From contig NZ_RHHS01000012.1 of NCBI RefSeq assembly GCF_003710935.1, positions 120,588 to 184,587 on the forward strand: a stretch of 64,000 bases of DNA, given 5' to 3'. Shown here piece by piece: positions 34,457 through 44,177 of the stretch. Below the pieces are notes generated by a model. The model made no database searches. It worked only from the letters and a program-made list of their open reading frames with translations, and was not told where the DNA came from. The translations under genes and the position numbers were made by a program. The DNA is from Brevibacillus gelatini. GTDB taxonomy: Bacteria; Bacillota; Bacilli; Brevibacillales; Brevibacillaceae. Numbering within the stretch: position 1 is the stretch's first letter; each line of letters starts with the position of its first letter.

Positions 34457-35023
34457 TTATCTTCTGACAAGAGCGCGAAGCTGTTCGTCCGTCCACTTTT
34501 CCAGGTCCAAAAGAGCCTGGTATGGATCGTCTCCTGGAATGTGAAAATAAGAGGCAAAAGCTGGTTCCGTTTTCAAGCCGTTTTGCTTGAGCTGGCGTAT
34601 GTCACGGAGGACGTCAGGGCCCCCGAGCAAAAGCAAACGGTGTTCGACGACCATATGTCGATACGCATTTTGCATTGTGACCGGACGAGGTTGGGCAAAC
34701 AGCTCAAACCAGAAGCCGCAGGCAAAAAACGAAATCAGGCAGGTAGGCACGTCCTGCACGAGCAGACGAGCTTCCTTGTAGCCTTCATACGCCGCATATG
34801 AAGCGCGAACGGTAGCAGCAAATCGGTCGAGATCGTAGCTTTCGCAAATGATGTCCAGGTCGCTGTCGGCGATGTCAATGCCAAGAGGAATCGTGCCCGC
34901 AAGCACAGGATCAAATTCTTTCAGCCGCTGCATGATGGCGGATTGCTCGATCGCCTGTTTCGCGGTTTTTTGCTTGCTTGTCCCATTTTGCAGGTATGAT
35001 AGGTCGCGCCAGTTCCGCGTCAT
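34457..35023 (-). CDS. DUF4269 family nucleotidyltransferase-like protein
   Basis: A 188-residue protein. GTIPLGIDIADSDLDIICE resembles the active-site strand of minimal nucleotidyltransferases (G...DSDLDI), supporting the DUF4269 assignment. Further conserved stretches are FWFELFAQPRPV and NAYRHMVVEHRLL. The acceptor is unknown; an antibiotic or tRNA-like target is speculation. ATG 35023 has GGAGG at 6 bases and is chosen over the longer frame. Confidence 0.8.
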   Translation of the reverse strand: MTRNWRDLSYLQNGTSKQKTAKQAIEQSAIMQRLKEFDPVLAGTIPLGIDIADSDLDIICESYDLDRFAATVRASYAAYEGYKEARLLVQDVPTCLISFFACGFWFELFAQPRPVTMQNAYRHMVVEHRLLLLGGPDVLRDIRQLKQNGLKTEPAFASYFHIPGDDPYQALLDLEKWTDEQLRALVRR

Positions 35024-35150
35024 GGAAAACCTCCGTTTTGCTATCTTTTGTGCTGGTGCTCCTCCCAAACGACTTCACAGCTTCCTGAGAGAAGAGTGCA
35101 ACTTGAATCGGCTGTTTCTCGTATACCTATGTGAGAGGAGTGCTTCGTAG

Positions 35151-35639
35151 ATGATGGATATTGTACTTTGGATAGTGGTGCTGCTGCTTTTTGCGCTGAG
35201 TATCGCCGGCATCTTTTTGCCGGTATTGCCCGATACGATTTTACTGTGGGCAGGCTTTTTGCTCTATCACTTTTTCATCGCTGATCCGGGAGCGGGGTTG
35301 CCAGCGTCCTTCTGGTGGGGGATGGTCGTGCTCAGTATTTTGCTGTACGGGGCGGATCTGTTGACCAACATGTTCTTCGTGAAAAAATACGGCGGCTCCA
35401 AATGGTCTTCGGTGGCTGCGGCCGTAGGGATTTTTCTCGGAATCTTCGTGTTCCCGCCGCTCGGGATGCTGATATTGCCGTTTGTGCTTGTGGTGCTGGT
35501 GGAGCTGCTCGTGCAAAAGCAACCGATGGAAAAAGCGCTCAAAGCGGGCTTCGGCTCGCTGGTCGGCTTTCTGGGCAGCGCGGTAGTAAAAGTGGTGCTG
35601 CAGGTGGGGATGATCGTCTGGTTTTTTCTCGCCAGGTAG
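35151..35639 (+). CDS. DUF456 family membrane protein
   Basis: A small membrane protein of 162 residues with four to five hydrophobic segments. LPVLPDTILLWAGFLLYHF and the glycine-containing GIFLGIFVFPPLGMLILPF segment are typical of DUF456. Function is unknown. It has a good ribosome site (GAGAGGAG) and ends at the terminator shared with lexA. Confidence 0.8.
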   Translation: MMDIVLWIVVLLLFALSIAGIFLPVLPDTILLWAGFLLYHFFIADPGAGLPASFWWGMVVLSILLYGADLLTNMFFVKKYGGSKWSSVAAAVGIFLGIFVFPPLGMLILPFVLVVLVELLVQKQPMEKALKAGFGSLVGFLGSAVVKVVLQVGMIVWFFLAR

Positions 35640-35648
35640 AATAGAGAC

Positions 35649-35678
35649 GAAAAAGGACAGCGAAGGCTGCCCTTTTTT
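35649..35678. terminator. Bidirectional terminator between the DUF456 gene and lexA
   Basis: AAAAAGGACAGC pairs with GCTGCCCTTTTTT across a 4-base loop, giving A and T runs on both sides. Confidence 0.88.
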
Positions 35679-35699
35679 CATGCGCATATGCGGAAACCA

Positions 35700-36323
35700 T
35701 TAGTGGATGAGGCGATAGACGCCAATGACTTTTCCGAGAATGGTGACGTTGTCCAAAATGATCGGCTCCATCGTTGCATTTTCCGGCTGGAGACGGAAGT
35801 GGTCTTTCTCCTTGAAAAAGCGTTTGACTGTCGCTTCGTCTTCGTCTGTCATGGCGACGACGATATCCCCGTTGTTGGCGACGTTCTGCTGGCGCACGAT
35901 CACGTAGTCGCCGTCCAGGATGCCGGCCTCGATCATGCTGTTCCCGGAAATACGCAGCATGTACACCTTGTCAGAAGTCACGATATTTTCTGGAAGCGGG
36001 AAATACTCTTCCACATCCTCAATCGCAGTGATCGGTTGTCCAGCGGTTACTTTACCGATGACAGGAACGCGGACGACAGCGTCTTCGAAGTTGTCCTGGA
36101 AGCGGTCTTCCTCAGAAAGAAGTTCAATGGCGCGGGGTTTGGTAGGGTCGCGGCGGATCAGCCCTTTCTTTTCCAGACGCGCCAGATGGCCGTGCACGGT
36201 AGAGCTGGAGGCAAGTCCGACAGCTTCGCCGATCTCGCGGACGGATGGCGGGTAGCCTTTTTCCCGAACTTCCTTGCGAATGAATTCAATAATGGCTTGT
36301 TGCCTGCTGGATAATTTTGACAT
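35700..36323 (-). CDS. lexA: SOS repressor LexA
   Basis: LexA represses the SOS regulon and cleaves itself when RecA filaments form. The 207-residue protein has an N-terminal winged helix ([22 protein letters not shown]), the cleavage bond Ala94-Gly95, catalytic Ser129 in RISGNSM and Lys167 in EATVKRF. All catalytic elements are intact. It is divergent from yneA, as in B. subtilis. Two LexA-type boxes flank its own promoter, so it is autoregulated. Confidence 0.97.
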   Translation of the reverse strand: MSKLSSRQQAIIEFIRKEVREKGYPPSVREIGEAVGLASSSTVHGHLARLEKKGLIRRDPTKPRAIELLSEEDRFQDNFEDAVVRVPVIGKVTAGQPITAIEDVEEYFPLPENIVTSDKVYMLRISGNSMIEAGILDGDYVIVRQQNVANNGDIVVAMTDEDEATVKRFFKEKDHFRLQPENATMEPIILDNVTILGKVIGVYRLIH

Positions 36324-36345
36324 AGAGAGACACCCCTGATTTCTC

Positions 36346-36401
36346 GAACAAGTTTTCCAATATTATACCATGGGATCTTGCGTTCGACAAACATAAGTTC
36401 G
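36346..36401 (-). promoter_or_regulatory. lexA promoter with LexA boxes
   Basis: On the minus strand CGAACTTATGTTTG (36388-36401) is one base from CGAAC-N4-GTTCG. TTGTCG, 17 bases and TATAAT form the promoter. A weaker box sits downstream (plus strand CGAAC-N4-TTTCC, 36346-36359). The -35 region also contains TTTGTCGAA, a perfect match to the Spo0A box. Confidence 0.78.
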
Positions 36402-36631
36402 ATCCGGAGGCGAACAGGATTTTTTGACCGGGTAAATGGATTCGATTTGCGCCCTTCCCGGAATCAGCCTTTAAGTCGATAGGGGATGGGTTGACAGGGG
36501 ATGAGGGCTAATGCATGCAGGTCAAAGCCGCAGAGCCGGGCAATAGGCAGCGGCGCAGCCGGCTTTCTCCCGAACTGAAACGGATGCGTAAAGCAGCAGC
36601 ACACATTTTTGCAGGAGTGTCTGTTTTTTTC
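36402..36631. other. Remainder of the lexA-yneA intergenic region, no gene seen
   Basis: This 230-base stretch between the two SOS promoters has GC-rich imperfect inverted repeats around 36530-36570 but no reading frame with a ribosome site. Confidence 0.5.
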
Positions 36632-36690
36632 TTGACATGAACATATGTTCTCATTTAAGATGGGGTTACGAAAAATAGAACGTATGTTTG
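36632..36690 (+). promoter_or_regulatory. yneA promoter with two LexA boxes
   Basis: TTGACA (36632-36637) is followed directly by the perfect palindrome GAACATATGTTC (36639-36650) in the spacer and a weak -10 near 36655. A second box AGAACGTATGTTTG (36677-36690) follows before the ribosome site. Confidence 0.85.
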
Positions 36691-36705
36691 CAGGGGGTTA
36701 TTACG

Positions 36706-37053
36706 ATGAAAGCCATGTCTAGCCATAACCGTTTTGAGAAAAATCAGCCTCGCCGCGTCCGTCTTGGCATCACGAGAGGACAAGCTATTTTGTTTTTGAT
36801 TGCGTTCTCTCTCTTTTTTTACTTATTGACCGAACTGGTGTTTGCTTCCTCTTCTCAAGCCGAGCCGCCAGCACCAAAAGGGAAAGAAGTGACCGTTCGC
36901 TCCGGCGACAGTCTCTGGACGATCGCTGTGCGTCATCAACCTTCGGAACAGGTGGATGTGCGCGATCTGGTTCAGGACATCAAAATCGCGAACGACCTCG
37001 ACAGCAATCTGATCTATCCGGGGCAGACCTTGTTCATCCCGGAAGCGGACTGA
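36706..37053 (+). CDS. yneA: SOS-induced cell division suppressor YneA
   Basis: YneA delays septum formation during DNA damage in B. subtilis. The 115-residue protein has one membrane segment (about residues 25-45, ILFLIAFSLFFYLLTELVF) and an extracytoplasmic LysM domain (EVTVRSGDSLWTIA ... NLIYPGQTLFIP) that should bind peptidoglycan. ATG 36706 follows AGGGGG at 8 bases; an upstream TTG in frame is less likely. Two LexA boxes in its promoter and the divergent lexA support the assignment. Confidence 0.92.
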   Translation: MKAMSSHNRFEKNQPRRVRLGITRGQAILFLIAFSLFFYLLTELVFASSSQAEPPAPKGKEVTVRSGDSLWTIAVRHQPSEQVDVRDLVQDIKIANDLDSNLIYPGQTLFIPEAD

Positions 37054-37080
37054 TTCGGCACTTGTCTGCCGGCAGCTATC

Positions 37081-37108
37081 TTGCCAGTTCCGACTGATAT
37101 GATATAAT
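37081..37108 (+). promoter_or_regulatory. Promoter of the DUF896 gene
   Basis: TTGCCA, 16 bases, TATAAT with an extended TGA before it, 37 bases upstream of the GTG start. Confidence 0.7.
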
Positions 37109-37144
37109 AAAGCGGCATTACTACTGAGTGGGAGGAACCGGAAA

Positions 37145-37342
37145 GTGGTATCTGACGCGGAAATTAAAAGAATCAATGAACTGGCCAAAAAATCGCGCGA
37201 AGTGGGCTTGACCGACGAGGAAAAGCAAGAGCAAAAAGCGCTGCGCCAAAAGTACATCGATGCGGTTAAAATGTCGCTTCGAGCGAATCTGGATTCCATC
37301 CGCTATGTGGAAGATCTTGAGGATCATCGTCCAAAACACTAA
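37145..37342 (+). CDS. DUF896 family protein, YnzC-like
   Basis: A 65-residue helical-hairpin protein. [32 protein letters not shown] is the DUF896 signature found in B. subtilis YnzC and YozC. The molecular function is unknown; in B. subtilis ynzC lies next to yneA in the SOS region, as here. The start is GTG with GGGAGGAA upstream, and it has its own promoter and terminator. Confidence 0.9.
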   Translation: MVSDAEIKRINELAKKSREVGLTDEEKQEQKALRQKYIDAVKMSLRANLDSIRYVEDLEDHRPKH

Positions 37343-37363
37343 ACTTGTTTGTGCTGATACGGC

Positions 37364-37396
37364 AGACATCCTTGCTTGACGCTCGGGTGTCTTTTT
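37364..37396 (+). terminator. Terminator of the DUF896 gene
   Basis: GACATCC pairs with GGGTGTC (one G-T pair) and five T follow. Confidence 0.72.
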
Positions 37397-37444
37397 GTTC
37401 CTTACGGCAGTCTGCCTGTTTGGCGAGCGAGGAGGGGGAAGCAA

Positions 37445-37810
37445 ATGGCATGGGTGGCTGTAGCGGTTGGAGGAGCAGTCGGTTCGTTGCTTCGTTATGG
37501 GCTGGCGCAGCTGGCAAATCTGCCAGGCTGGCCTGTCGGCACGTGGCTGGCGAATGTCATTGGTTCGTTTGCGATCGGCGTTTTGTTTGTGATTGGCAAG
37601 GAGCGGGGAGGATTCTCGCCTGAACTGTATCTGTTGTTTACCACGGGCATGCTGGGGGGATTCACGACGTTTTCCACGTTCTCGCTGGAAGTGGTTTCCT
37701 TCTGGGGAGAGGGGCAATGGCTGCGCGGTTTCGCTTACGCCCTGCTCAGTATTGGGGTAGGTCTTTTCTCTTGCGCGGCGGGAATCTGGCTTGCCAGGCA
37801 AATGCAATAA
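37445..37810 (+). CDS. crcB: Fluoride exporter CrcB/FluC
   Basis: A 121-residue fluoride channel subunit with four membrane helices. GGAVGSLLRYGL, the GTWLANVIGSFAIG helix with its conserved Asn, and TTGMLGGFTTFSTFS with the pore phenylalanines and sodium-site turn are intact. The channel is a dual-topology dimer. ATG 37445 follows AGGAGGGGG and is preferred to longer in-frame starts. I looked for a fluoride (crcB-motif) riboswitch in the 100 bases upstream and saw none. Confidence 0.92.
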   Translation: MAWVAVAVGGAVGSLLRYGLAQLANLPGWPVGTWLANVIGSFAIGVLFVIGKERGGFSPELYLLFTTGMLGGFTTFSTFSLEVVSFWGEGQWLRGFAYALLSIGVGLFSCAAGIWLARQMQ

Positions 37811-37842
37811 CGACAGGATAAATGACGAGAGGGGGGATGGGT

Positions 37843-40095
37843 GTGAGTACCCAGCACCGCGATTACGAGGCAGAACAGAACAAGCTGAACGAGACGATTG
37901 CATTGATCGATGAGGAGATCGTGCGACTGCGCGAAGAGATTCGGGATGCGACCGATGATTACGTGAAACAGGTCGTAAACGCAAGCAAGGCAAAAGATTT
38001 GCGCTACCTGGAAGATCACGGACGGGCCAAGCCGTACTTTGGCAGGGTCGATTTTCTCAAGGACGAGGTGTACGAGCTGGATCAGGTGTACATCGGAAAA
38101 AGAGGGATTGTACGCAGCGATACGTTCGATTCGGTCGTCGTGGATTGGCGGGCGCCCATTGCCAGTCTCTATTATTCCGGAGAGAGCAAGGATGCGTTTT
38201 ACCGGATGGGACGCGAGATCGTGCGCGGCGAGGTGAGATTGAAGCGCAACTTTGCGATTGAGGACGGGAAAATCGTCGGGATCTACGATGGCGCTGTAAA
38301 AGAGACGATCAACCGCGAGATGGGACACCCGGATGAGTTTTTGCAGGAAGGCTTTATCGACGAGTTTTTGAACGCCAATCTGAATATGACGAATGACAGC
38401 CGCTTAAAGGATATTGTCGCGACGATTCAGTCTGAGCAAAATGACATTATCCGCGCGGAAAAAGATCGGCCGACCGTCGTACAAGGGGTTGCGGGCAGCG
38501 GAAAGACGACAATCGCGCTGCATCGGCTGTCGTACCTGATCTACAACTACCAGGATACGATGATGTCGAAAAAATTTATGGTGTTTGCTCCCAACCGGAT
38601 GTTTCTGACGTACATATCAGAGGTGCTTCCCGAGCTTGGCGTTGACGATGTGCAGCAATCGACGTTTGTAGACTGGGCGGCGCGTCTTGTAAAGCCGTTA
38701 ATGCCCAAAGGCTGGCGGATCGTGAGTCCGGACAAACCGCTGCAACTGTTTTTTGAGGAAGGACAGGACGAGCGGGAGCAGGAAATCACCCGGCATCGGC
38801 TGCGCTTCAAAGGCTCGCTTGCGTGTCGGGAAGCGATGGAACAGTATATACGTTACGTGATCGAGACGCGAATTCCGTTCAAAAAACTGCGCTTTCTATA
38901 CAGCAAGACGAAACAGGTCTTCTCCATTCCGGCTGAGACGATTCGCCAGTTATTTCTGGAACAGTTCGGCGCCCTGCCGTATCATCGTCGTGTCGATGCG
39001 CTGCGCAAGCATTTGAAGCAGGAGATGAACAAGCAGCTGTACTCCCATTTGCGCGAACGAAAAGTCGACCTCGACAAGCAAGGGTTGGCGAAGTTTGAGA
39101 AAATGCTGGAGCAAATTTTGGATACGTATCTCGGTACCTTTCCGCGGCTGGACATTTTCGAGTCGTACCGCGAACTGATTGCGGATGAAAAACTGTTGCG
39201 CAAGCTCGCCCCAGCGGACATTCCAGACGAGGTAATCCGTGACGTGAGCGAGTCATCGGCGGCATTGTTTGCGCAGGAGCGGCTGGAAGCGGAGGATATT
39301 GCGCCGCTCTTGTATTTGCAGCATATGATCGAAGGAATGAACAAGGCCGAGCACTTTGACCATACTGTCGTGGATGAAGCGCAAGATTTGAGCGCGCTGG
39401 AGATTGCCGTGATTGCGCTCGCGACGAAACGCCAATCATTGACGATTGTCGGCGATATTGCCCAAGGCATTCACAGCTACCGCGGCATTCACGCCTGGGA
39501 GGAACTGACAGAAGGCATTTTCCAGCAGATTCGTCCCGCCTATTATACGCTGGCGCAAAGCTATCGTTCGACGGTTGAAATCATGCTGTGCGCCAACGAA
39601 GTGCTGCGTCAGATTGAACTGCCGGAAACGGTCTTGGCAAAACCGGTCCTGCGCCATGGCGAAAAGCCGATCATGGTCGAGGCCGATTCGCCTGCGAAGC
39701 TATGGGAGGATGTCAGCCTGCGGGTTGCCGCCTTGCAAAAAGAAGGCATGCAAACGATTGCAATCGTCACCAAGACGATTCAGGCGAGCAAAAAGGCGCA
39801 TAAAGCACTTGTGAAGAGGATGTCCGAGTTGACGCTGCTTGGCAGCAAAGACAACCAGTTCCCGGGTGGCGTAATCGTCATGCCTGCCTATTTGACGAAG
39901 GGCTTGCAGTTTGATGCGGTCATTTTGGTCGATGTGGATGCGTACGAACAAAACGAATGGGACGCGAAGCTGCTCTATGTGGCTATGACCCGGCCTGTGC
40001 ACCGCCTCGTGATGGCGCGGGTGTCCGGCAAGCAGGCACCGCTGTTGGCTGCACTTTCACCGGAACTATACACCCAGCTTGAAGCTGGCAAATAG
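37843..40095 (+). CDS. helD: HelD, RNA polymerase-recycling helicase-like ATPase
   Basis: HelD pries RNA polymerase from DNA and nucleic acid. The 750-residue protein starts with a charged coiled-coil arm that reaches into the secondary channel, followed by an SF1 motor: Walker A GVAGSGKTTIALHRLSYLIYN, Walker B VVDEAQDLSALE, QSYRST and VAMTRPVHRL. A clamp-arm insertion separates the motor halves. GTG 37843 is chosen because AGGGGGG lies 6 bases before it. The ATGs at 37822 and 37837 are alternatives with poorer spacing. Confidence 0.88.
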   Translation: MSTQHRDYEAEQNKLNETIALIDEEIVRLREEIRDATDDYVKQVVNASKAKDLRYLEDHGRAKPYFGRVDFLKDEVYELDQVYIGKRGIVRSDTFDSVVVDWRAPIASLYYSGESKDAFYRMGREIVRGEVRLKRNFAIEDGKIVGIYDGAVKETINREMGHPDEFLQEGFIDEFLNANLNMTNDSRLKDIVATIQSEQNDIIRAEKDRPTVVQGVAGSGKTTIALHRLSYLIYNYQDTMMSKKFMVFAPNRMFLTYISEVLPELGVDDVQQSTFVDWAARLVKPLMPKGWRIVSPDKPLQLFFEEGQDEREQEITRHRLRFKGSLACREAMEQYIRYVIETRIPFKKLRFLYSKTKQVFSIPAETIRQLFLEQFGALPYHRRVDALRKHLKQEMNKQLYSHLRERKVDLDKQGLAKFEKMLEQILDTYLGTFPRLDIFESYRELIADEKLLRKLAPADIPDEVIRDVSESSAALFAQERLEAEDIAPLLYLQHMIEGMNKAEHFDHTVVDEAQDLSALEIAVIALATKRQSLTIVGDIAQGIHSYRGIHAWEELTEGIFQQIRPAYYTLAQSYRSTVEIMLCANEVLRQIELPETVLAKPVLRHGEKPIMVEADSPAKLWEDVSLRVAALQKEGMQTIAIVTKTIQASKKAHKALVKRMSELTLLGSKDNQFPGGVIVMPAYLTKGLQFDAVILVDVDAYEQNEWDAKLLYVAMTRPVHRLVMARVSGKQAPLLAALSPELYTQLEAGK

Positions 40096-40096
40096 C

Positions 40097-40137
40097 AAAA
40101 TCCCCTCTGGCTGATCGGGCAGCAGAGGGGATTTTTG
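40097..40137 (+). terminator. helD terminator
   Basis: AATCCCCTCTG/CAGAGGGGATT is followed by a T run. Its A-rich left side also lets it end the converging gene at 40155. Confidence 0.9.
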
Positions 40138-40154
40138 TACGAATCACTAGACGA

Positions 40155-40457
40155 TTAATGGTCACCTGTGTTTCCTTTGGACGGGTTGGTAATCACAAAG
40201 CCTTCTTGCGGCATGTACAGGTAATCGATGATGACGCCATCCAGCAATGGCTCGTCTTTTTTCATGATGACATCAATTCCCTTGTCAGTGGAGACGACTT
40301 CATCCTCTTCAGTCGGTTTGTCCAGTGCCAGGCCGTAGTGCGCATGATCGCCGTGCGCGTGGGTGATATAGACACGCAGTTTCAGCTCTTTGTCTTCTTC
40401 CTGCTCCATGATCGGGGTCAGTTGCTTGGCTGCATTGCGGGTAATCTTTACCTTCAT
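40155..40457 (-). CDS. HesB/IscA-fold protein lacking all cluster cysteines
   Basis: The 100-residue sequence follows the A-type iron-sulfur carrier pattern (KLRVYIT..., YGLALDKPTEEDEVV, IDYLYMPQEGFVITNP), yet contains no cysteine. Where IscA has GGCSG this protein has THAHGDHAHYG, and the C-terminal CGC motif is replaced by GNTGDH. A classical Fe-S carrier role is therefore unlikely; metal binding through His and Asp is an inference. The start follows AGGAGACTTG-type spacing. It is a single gene between terminators, and a second IscA-like gene lies at 60932. Confidence 0.78.
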   Translation of the reverse strand: MKVKITRNAAKQLTPIMEQEEDKELKLRVYITHAHGDHAHYGLALDKPTEEDEVVSTDKGIDVIMKKDEPLLDGVIIDYLYMPQEGFVITNPSKGNTGDH

Positions 40458-40711
40458 CGGTCAAGTCTCCTAACTGTATGTAAGTGAGTTGCCCCTCCAT
40501 CTTAGCAAAGAGAGAATGGCTGACGCAATGTGGAAAGTGTTCCTAAAAGCAGGGGTGCCAGCCGAACAGGAAATACAACAACCTCTGTCTGTCCGTGAGG
40601 GAAAAGTGGCGCTTGCGGCCGGACGGGGGTTTTCTCCTTTTATCGCGAGTATTTCCCATCTTCCAAAGAAATACTATAGCCATTGACTCCTGAGGAAAAA
40701 GAGGGATAAAC

Positions 40712-40906
40712 ATGATAACGGCAAAAGAGCGTGAGCGGCTGCAAAACCAGATGAAGCGCGACGAGAGCAAGATCGTCAACATCGTCCTGCAAAATGCGCA
40801 GCAGGTTGCAGGTGAAATTGAAAAGGCCACCCATCAAGGCATTTACATGACGGATGGCCGCTACTACGGATACGAGGATATTAAGGAAATCAACGGAGCC
40901 CTCTAG
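40712..40906 (+). CDS. Small hypothetical protein, 64 residues
   Basis: A charged, helical protein (ERERLQNQMKRDESKIVNIVL, then GIYMTDGRYYGYEDI) with the clear ribosome site AAGAGGGA 9 bases before the ATG. I do not recognise a family. It lies between two minus-strand genes and has no obvious partner. Confidence 0.6.
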   Translation: MITAKERERLQNQMKRDESKIVNIVLQNAQQVAGEIEKATHQGIYMTDGRYYGYEDIKEINGAL

Positions 40907-40938
40907 CGAAAAAGCAGAAGGGCTGCCGAGCCAGCAGA

Positions 40939-41673
40939 CTACAGGCGTGACGGCGGGAAAAAGTAACGCAAGGCATCCGGAAGCTCTTTTTGCCACAAGC
41001 CCCAGACGTGGTTGCCCGGCTTCTCGGAATAGGACAAGGTTGCCTGTTTGGCTGTGAGTAGCTTTTTCGCTTCCCGGTTCCATTCCACGAAATCAAATGT
41101 CCCGATATGTGTCTCCACTGCTGTTTCATCCAGCCCCACGACCATCCAGATGCGCAGCCAGGAGAGGCTTTCGCGGCTTTGTATGGCGTCGAGCGTCGGC
41201 TGGAAAAAGGCTCCCGACAGCGCAAGCACCTGCGAGAACAGCTCAGGGTGGTCCAGGGCAAGATGCAGGGACACGGTTCCCCCGAGTGAGTCGCCTGCGA
41301 GCACTCGGGAAGCTTTGTCGCGCCTTACGGGGTAGCGATCCTCGATGTACGGCAGCAATTCTTCGCAAAAAAAGCGTTTATACGCTGCGTTTCTTGTTCC
41401 AACGGGCGAATATTCACTCGTCCGCTTGCCCCGGTCCACCGAAACACCGACGACAAGAAACGGCTCGATTCCTTCTTCGAGAATCAGTTGATTGGCAATT
41501 GTGGCGATGCGGCCCATCGTAAAAAAGTCATTTCCGTCCTGACAGTAGACGACAGGATAGGACAGAAGCTCGTTATAGCCCGGCGGGAGGTACACTTTGA
41601 CCGAGCGTGGAGTGTCCACATGGATGCTCGGTACTTCTTCTTTTACAATCGTTCGTTTTACATATTCAGACAT
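40939..41673 (-). CDS. Alpha/beta hydrolase, esterase D-like
   Basis: A 244-residue cytosolic serine esterase of the esterase D/enterochelin esterase family. The oxyanion and nucleophile elbow is GDSLGG (GxSxG) near residue 110, LPPGYNE and PVVYCQDGNDFF are family marks, and the catalytic His is probably in KPGNHVWGLW. Substrate unknown; siderophore trilactone hydrolysis is one possibility. ATG 41673 has AGGAGTG at 7 bases and is preferred to the upstream frame. Confidence 0.82.
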   Translation of the reverse strand: MSEYVKRTIVKEEVPSIHVDTPRSVKVYLPPGYNELLSYPVVYCQDGNDFFTMGRIATIANQLILEEGIEPFLVVGVSVDRGKRTSEYSPVGTRNAAYKRFFCEELLPYIEDRYPVRRDKASRVLAGDSLGGTVSLHLALDHPELFSQVLALSGAFFQPTLDAIQSRESLSWLRIWMVVGLDETAVETHIGTFDFVEWNREAKKLLTAKQATLSYSEKPGNHVWGLWQKELPDALRYFFPPSRL

Positions 41674-41791
41674 CGAATTACACTCCTGTTTACTCAAATG
41701 TAAAACTAAGCCTTGAAAAAAACTGATACAGATTTTATAGTAAATGATAACAGAGAGGAAATAAACCCTGTAATATCAATACTATAACACG

Positions 41792-41820
41792 TTGAACAGA
41801 CAATTTGTCTGCAGTATAAC
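41792..41820 (+). promoter_or_regulatory. pdh operon promoter with a palindromic spacer
   Basis: TTGAAC, 17 bases, TATAAC. The spacer begins with AGACAA-T-TTGTCT (41798-41810), a likely operator. About 185 bases of leader follow up to pdhA, with no other gene in the 332-base gap from 41674 to 42005. Confidence 0.72.
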
Positions 41821-41888
41821 AGGGTAGTGCAGGCGGCGCTGTAAGCCCTTTCTTGCACGAGGCAACTTTTTCTTCTTTTTTCATTTAG

Positions 41889-43091
<1,203 letters not shown>

Positions 43092-43094
43092 GCC

Positions 43095-44075
43095 ATGGCA
43101 CAAATGACAATGGTTCAAGCCATTACGGATGCATTGCGCGTGGAATTGAAACGCGATGAAACCGTACTTGTCTTTGGGGAAGACGTAGGGAAAAACGGCG
43201 GGGTATTCCGTGCGACAGAAGGTTTGCAAGCTGAATTCGGCGAACAGCGCGTATTCGATACGCCGCTTGCCGAGTCCGGTATCGGTGGACTTGCTGTAGG
43301 CTTGTCCATCAACGGCTTCCGCCCGGTTGCGGAAATCCAGTTCTTCGGCTTCGTATTTGAAACATTCGATGCGATCGCTTCGCAAGCGACTCGTATGCGC
43401 TACCGTTCCGGCGGTCGCTTCACCAGCCCGGTAACATTCCGCTCCCCGTTTGGTGGCGGCGTGAAAACACCTGAGCTGCACGCTGACTCCCTGGAAGGCC
43501 TGATGCTGCAAACTCCGGGTCTGAAAGTGGTCATCCCTTCCAACCCGTACGATGCAAAAGGTCTGTTGATCTCCGCGATCCGCGACAACGATCCGGTCGT
43601 GTTCCTGGAGCACATGAAGCTGTACCGTTCCTTCCGTCAAGAAGTGCCAGAGGGCGAGTACACCATTCCGCTGGGTAAGGCAAACGTAGTAAAAGAAGGC
43701 AGCGATGTTACCATCATCACCTATGGTGCCATGGTGCATACCAGCCTGAAAGCTGCAGAAGAGATTGAAAAAGCGCGCGGCGCGAAGGTAGAAGTCATCG
43801 ACCTGCGCACCATCAGCCCGCTCGATATTGACACCATCGTTGAATCCGTGAAGAAGACAAACCGTGCGATTGTCGTGCAGGAAGCGCAAAAAACTTCCGG
43901 TGTTGCTGCGGAAATCATCGCGCAAATCAACGAGCGCGCCATTCTCCACCTCGAAGCGCCTGTGCTGCGTATCGCTGCGCCGGATACAGTCTATCCGTTT
44001 GCACAAGCAGAGGACATCTGGCTGCCTGACGTGAAACGCGTGGTAGACGGACTCACGCAAGTGCTCGATTTCTAA
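43095..44075 (+). CDS. pdhB: Pyruvate dehydrogenase E1 component, beta subunit
   Basis: The 326-residue transketolase-like partner of Pdh[36 protein letters not shown] and [20 protein letters not shown] line the active site and heterodimer interface. It begins 3 bases after the pdhA stop, with GGAG inside the pdhA end, implying coupled translation and equal amounts. A hairpin separates it from pdhC. Confidence 0.97.
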   Translation: MAQMTMVQAITDALRVELKRDETVLVFGEDVGKNGGVFRATEGLQAEFGEQRVFDTPLAESGIGGLAVGLSINGFRPVAEIQFFGFVFETFDAIASQATRMRYRSGGRFTSPVTFRSPFGGGVKTPELHADSLEGLMLQTPGLKVVIPSNPYDAKGLLISAIRDNDPVVFLEHMKLYRSFRQEVPEGEYTIPLGKANVVKEGSDVTIITYGAMVHTSLKAAEEIEKARGAKVEVIDLRTISPLDIDTIVESVKKTNRAIVVQEAQKTSGVAAEIIAQINERAILHLEAPVLRIAAPDTVYPFAQAEDIWLPDVKRVVDGLTQVLDF

Positions 44076-44092
44076 TCGGAAACAGACATAAT

Positions 44093-44118
44093 GGCGGAAA
44101 AGTTGAAAGCTTTCCGCC
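44093..44118 (+). terminator. Hairpin between pdhB and pdhC, possible partial terminator
   Basis: GGCGGAAAAG pairs with CTTTCCGCC. The following TTCTTTCC is a weak T run, and an outer TCGGAAA/TTTCCGA pairing is possible. It may attenuate read-through or set mRNA ratios. Confidence 0.5.
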
Positions 44119-44177
44119 TTCTTTCCGAAAATTGCAGGCTGTTCATTGAAGCGTAGTGTTTAAAAGGAGGAGATACT

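Noticed and set aside
37343..37444. Search for a fluoride riboswitch before crcB
   Set aside because: No conserved crcB-motif stems or loops were seen; only the preceding gene's terminator and a ribosome site.
40489..40686. A 65-codon plus-strand frame between the IscA-fold gene and a small gene
   Set aside because: No ribosome site before any start and no recognisable motif.
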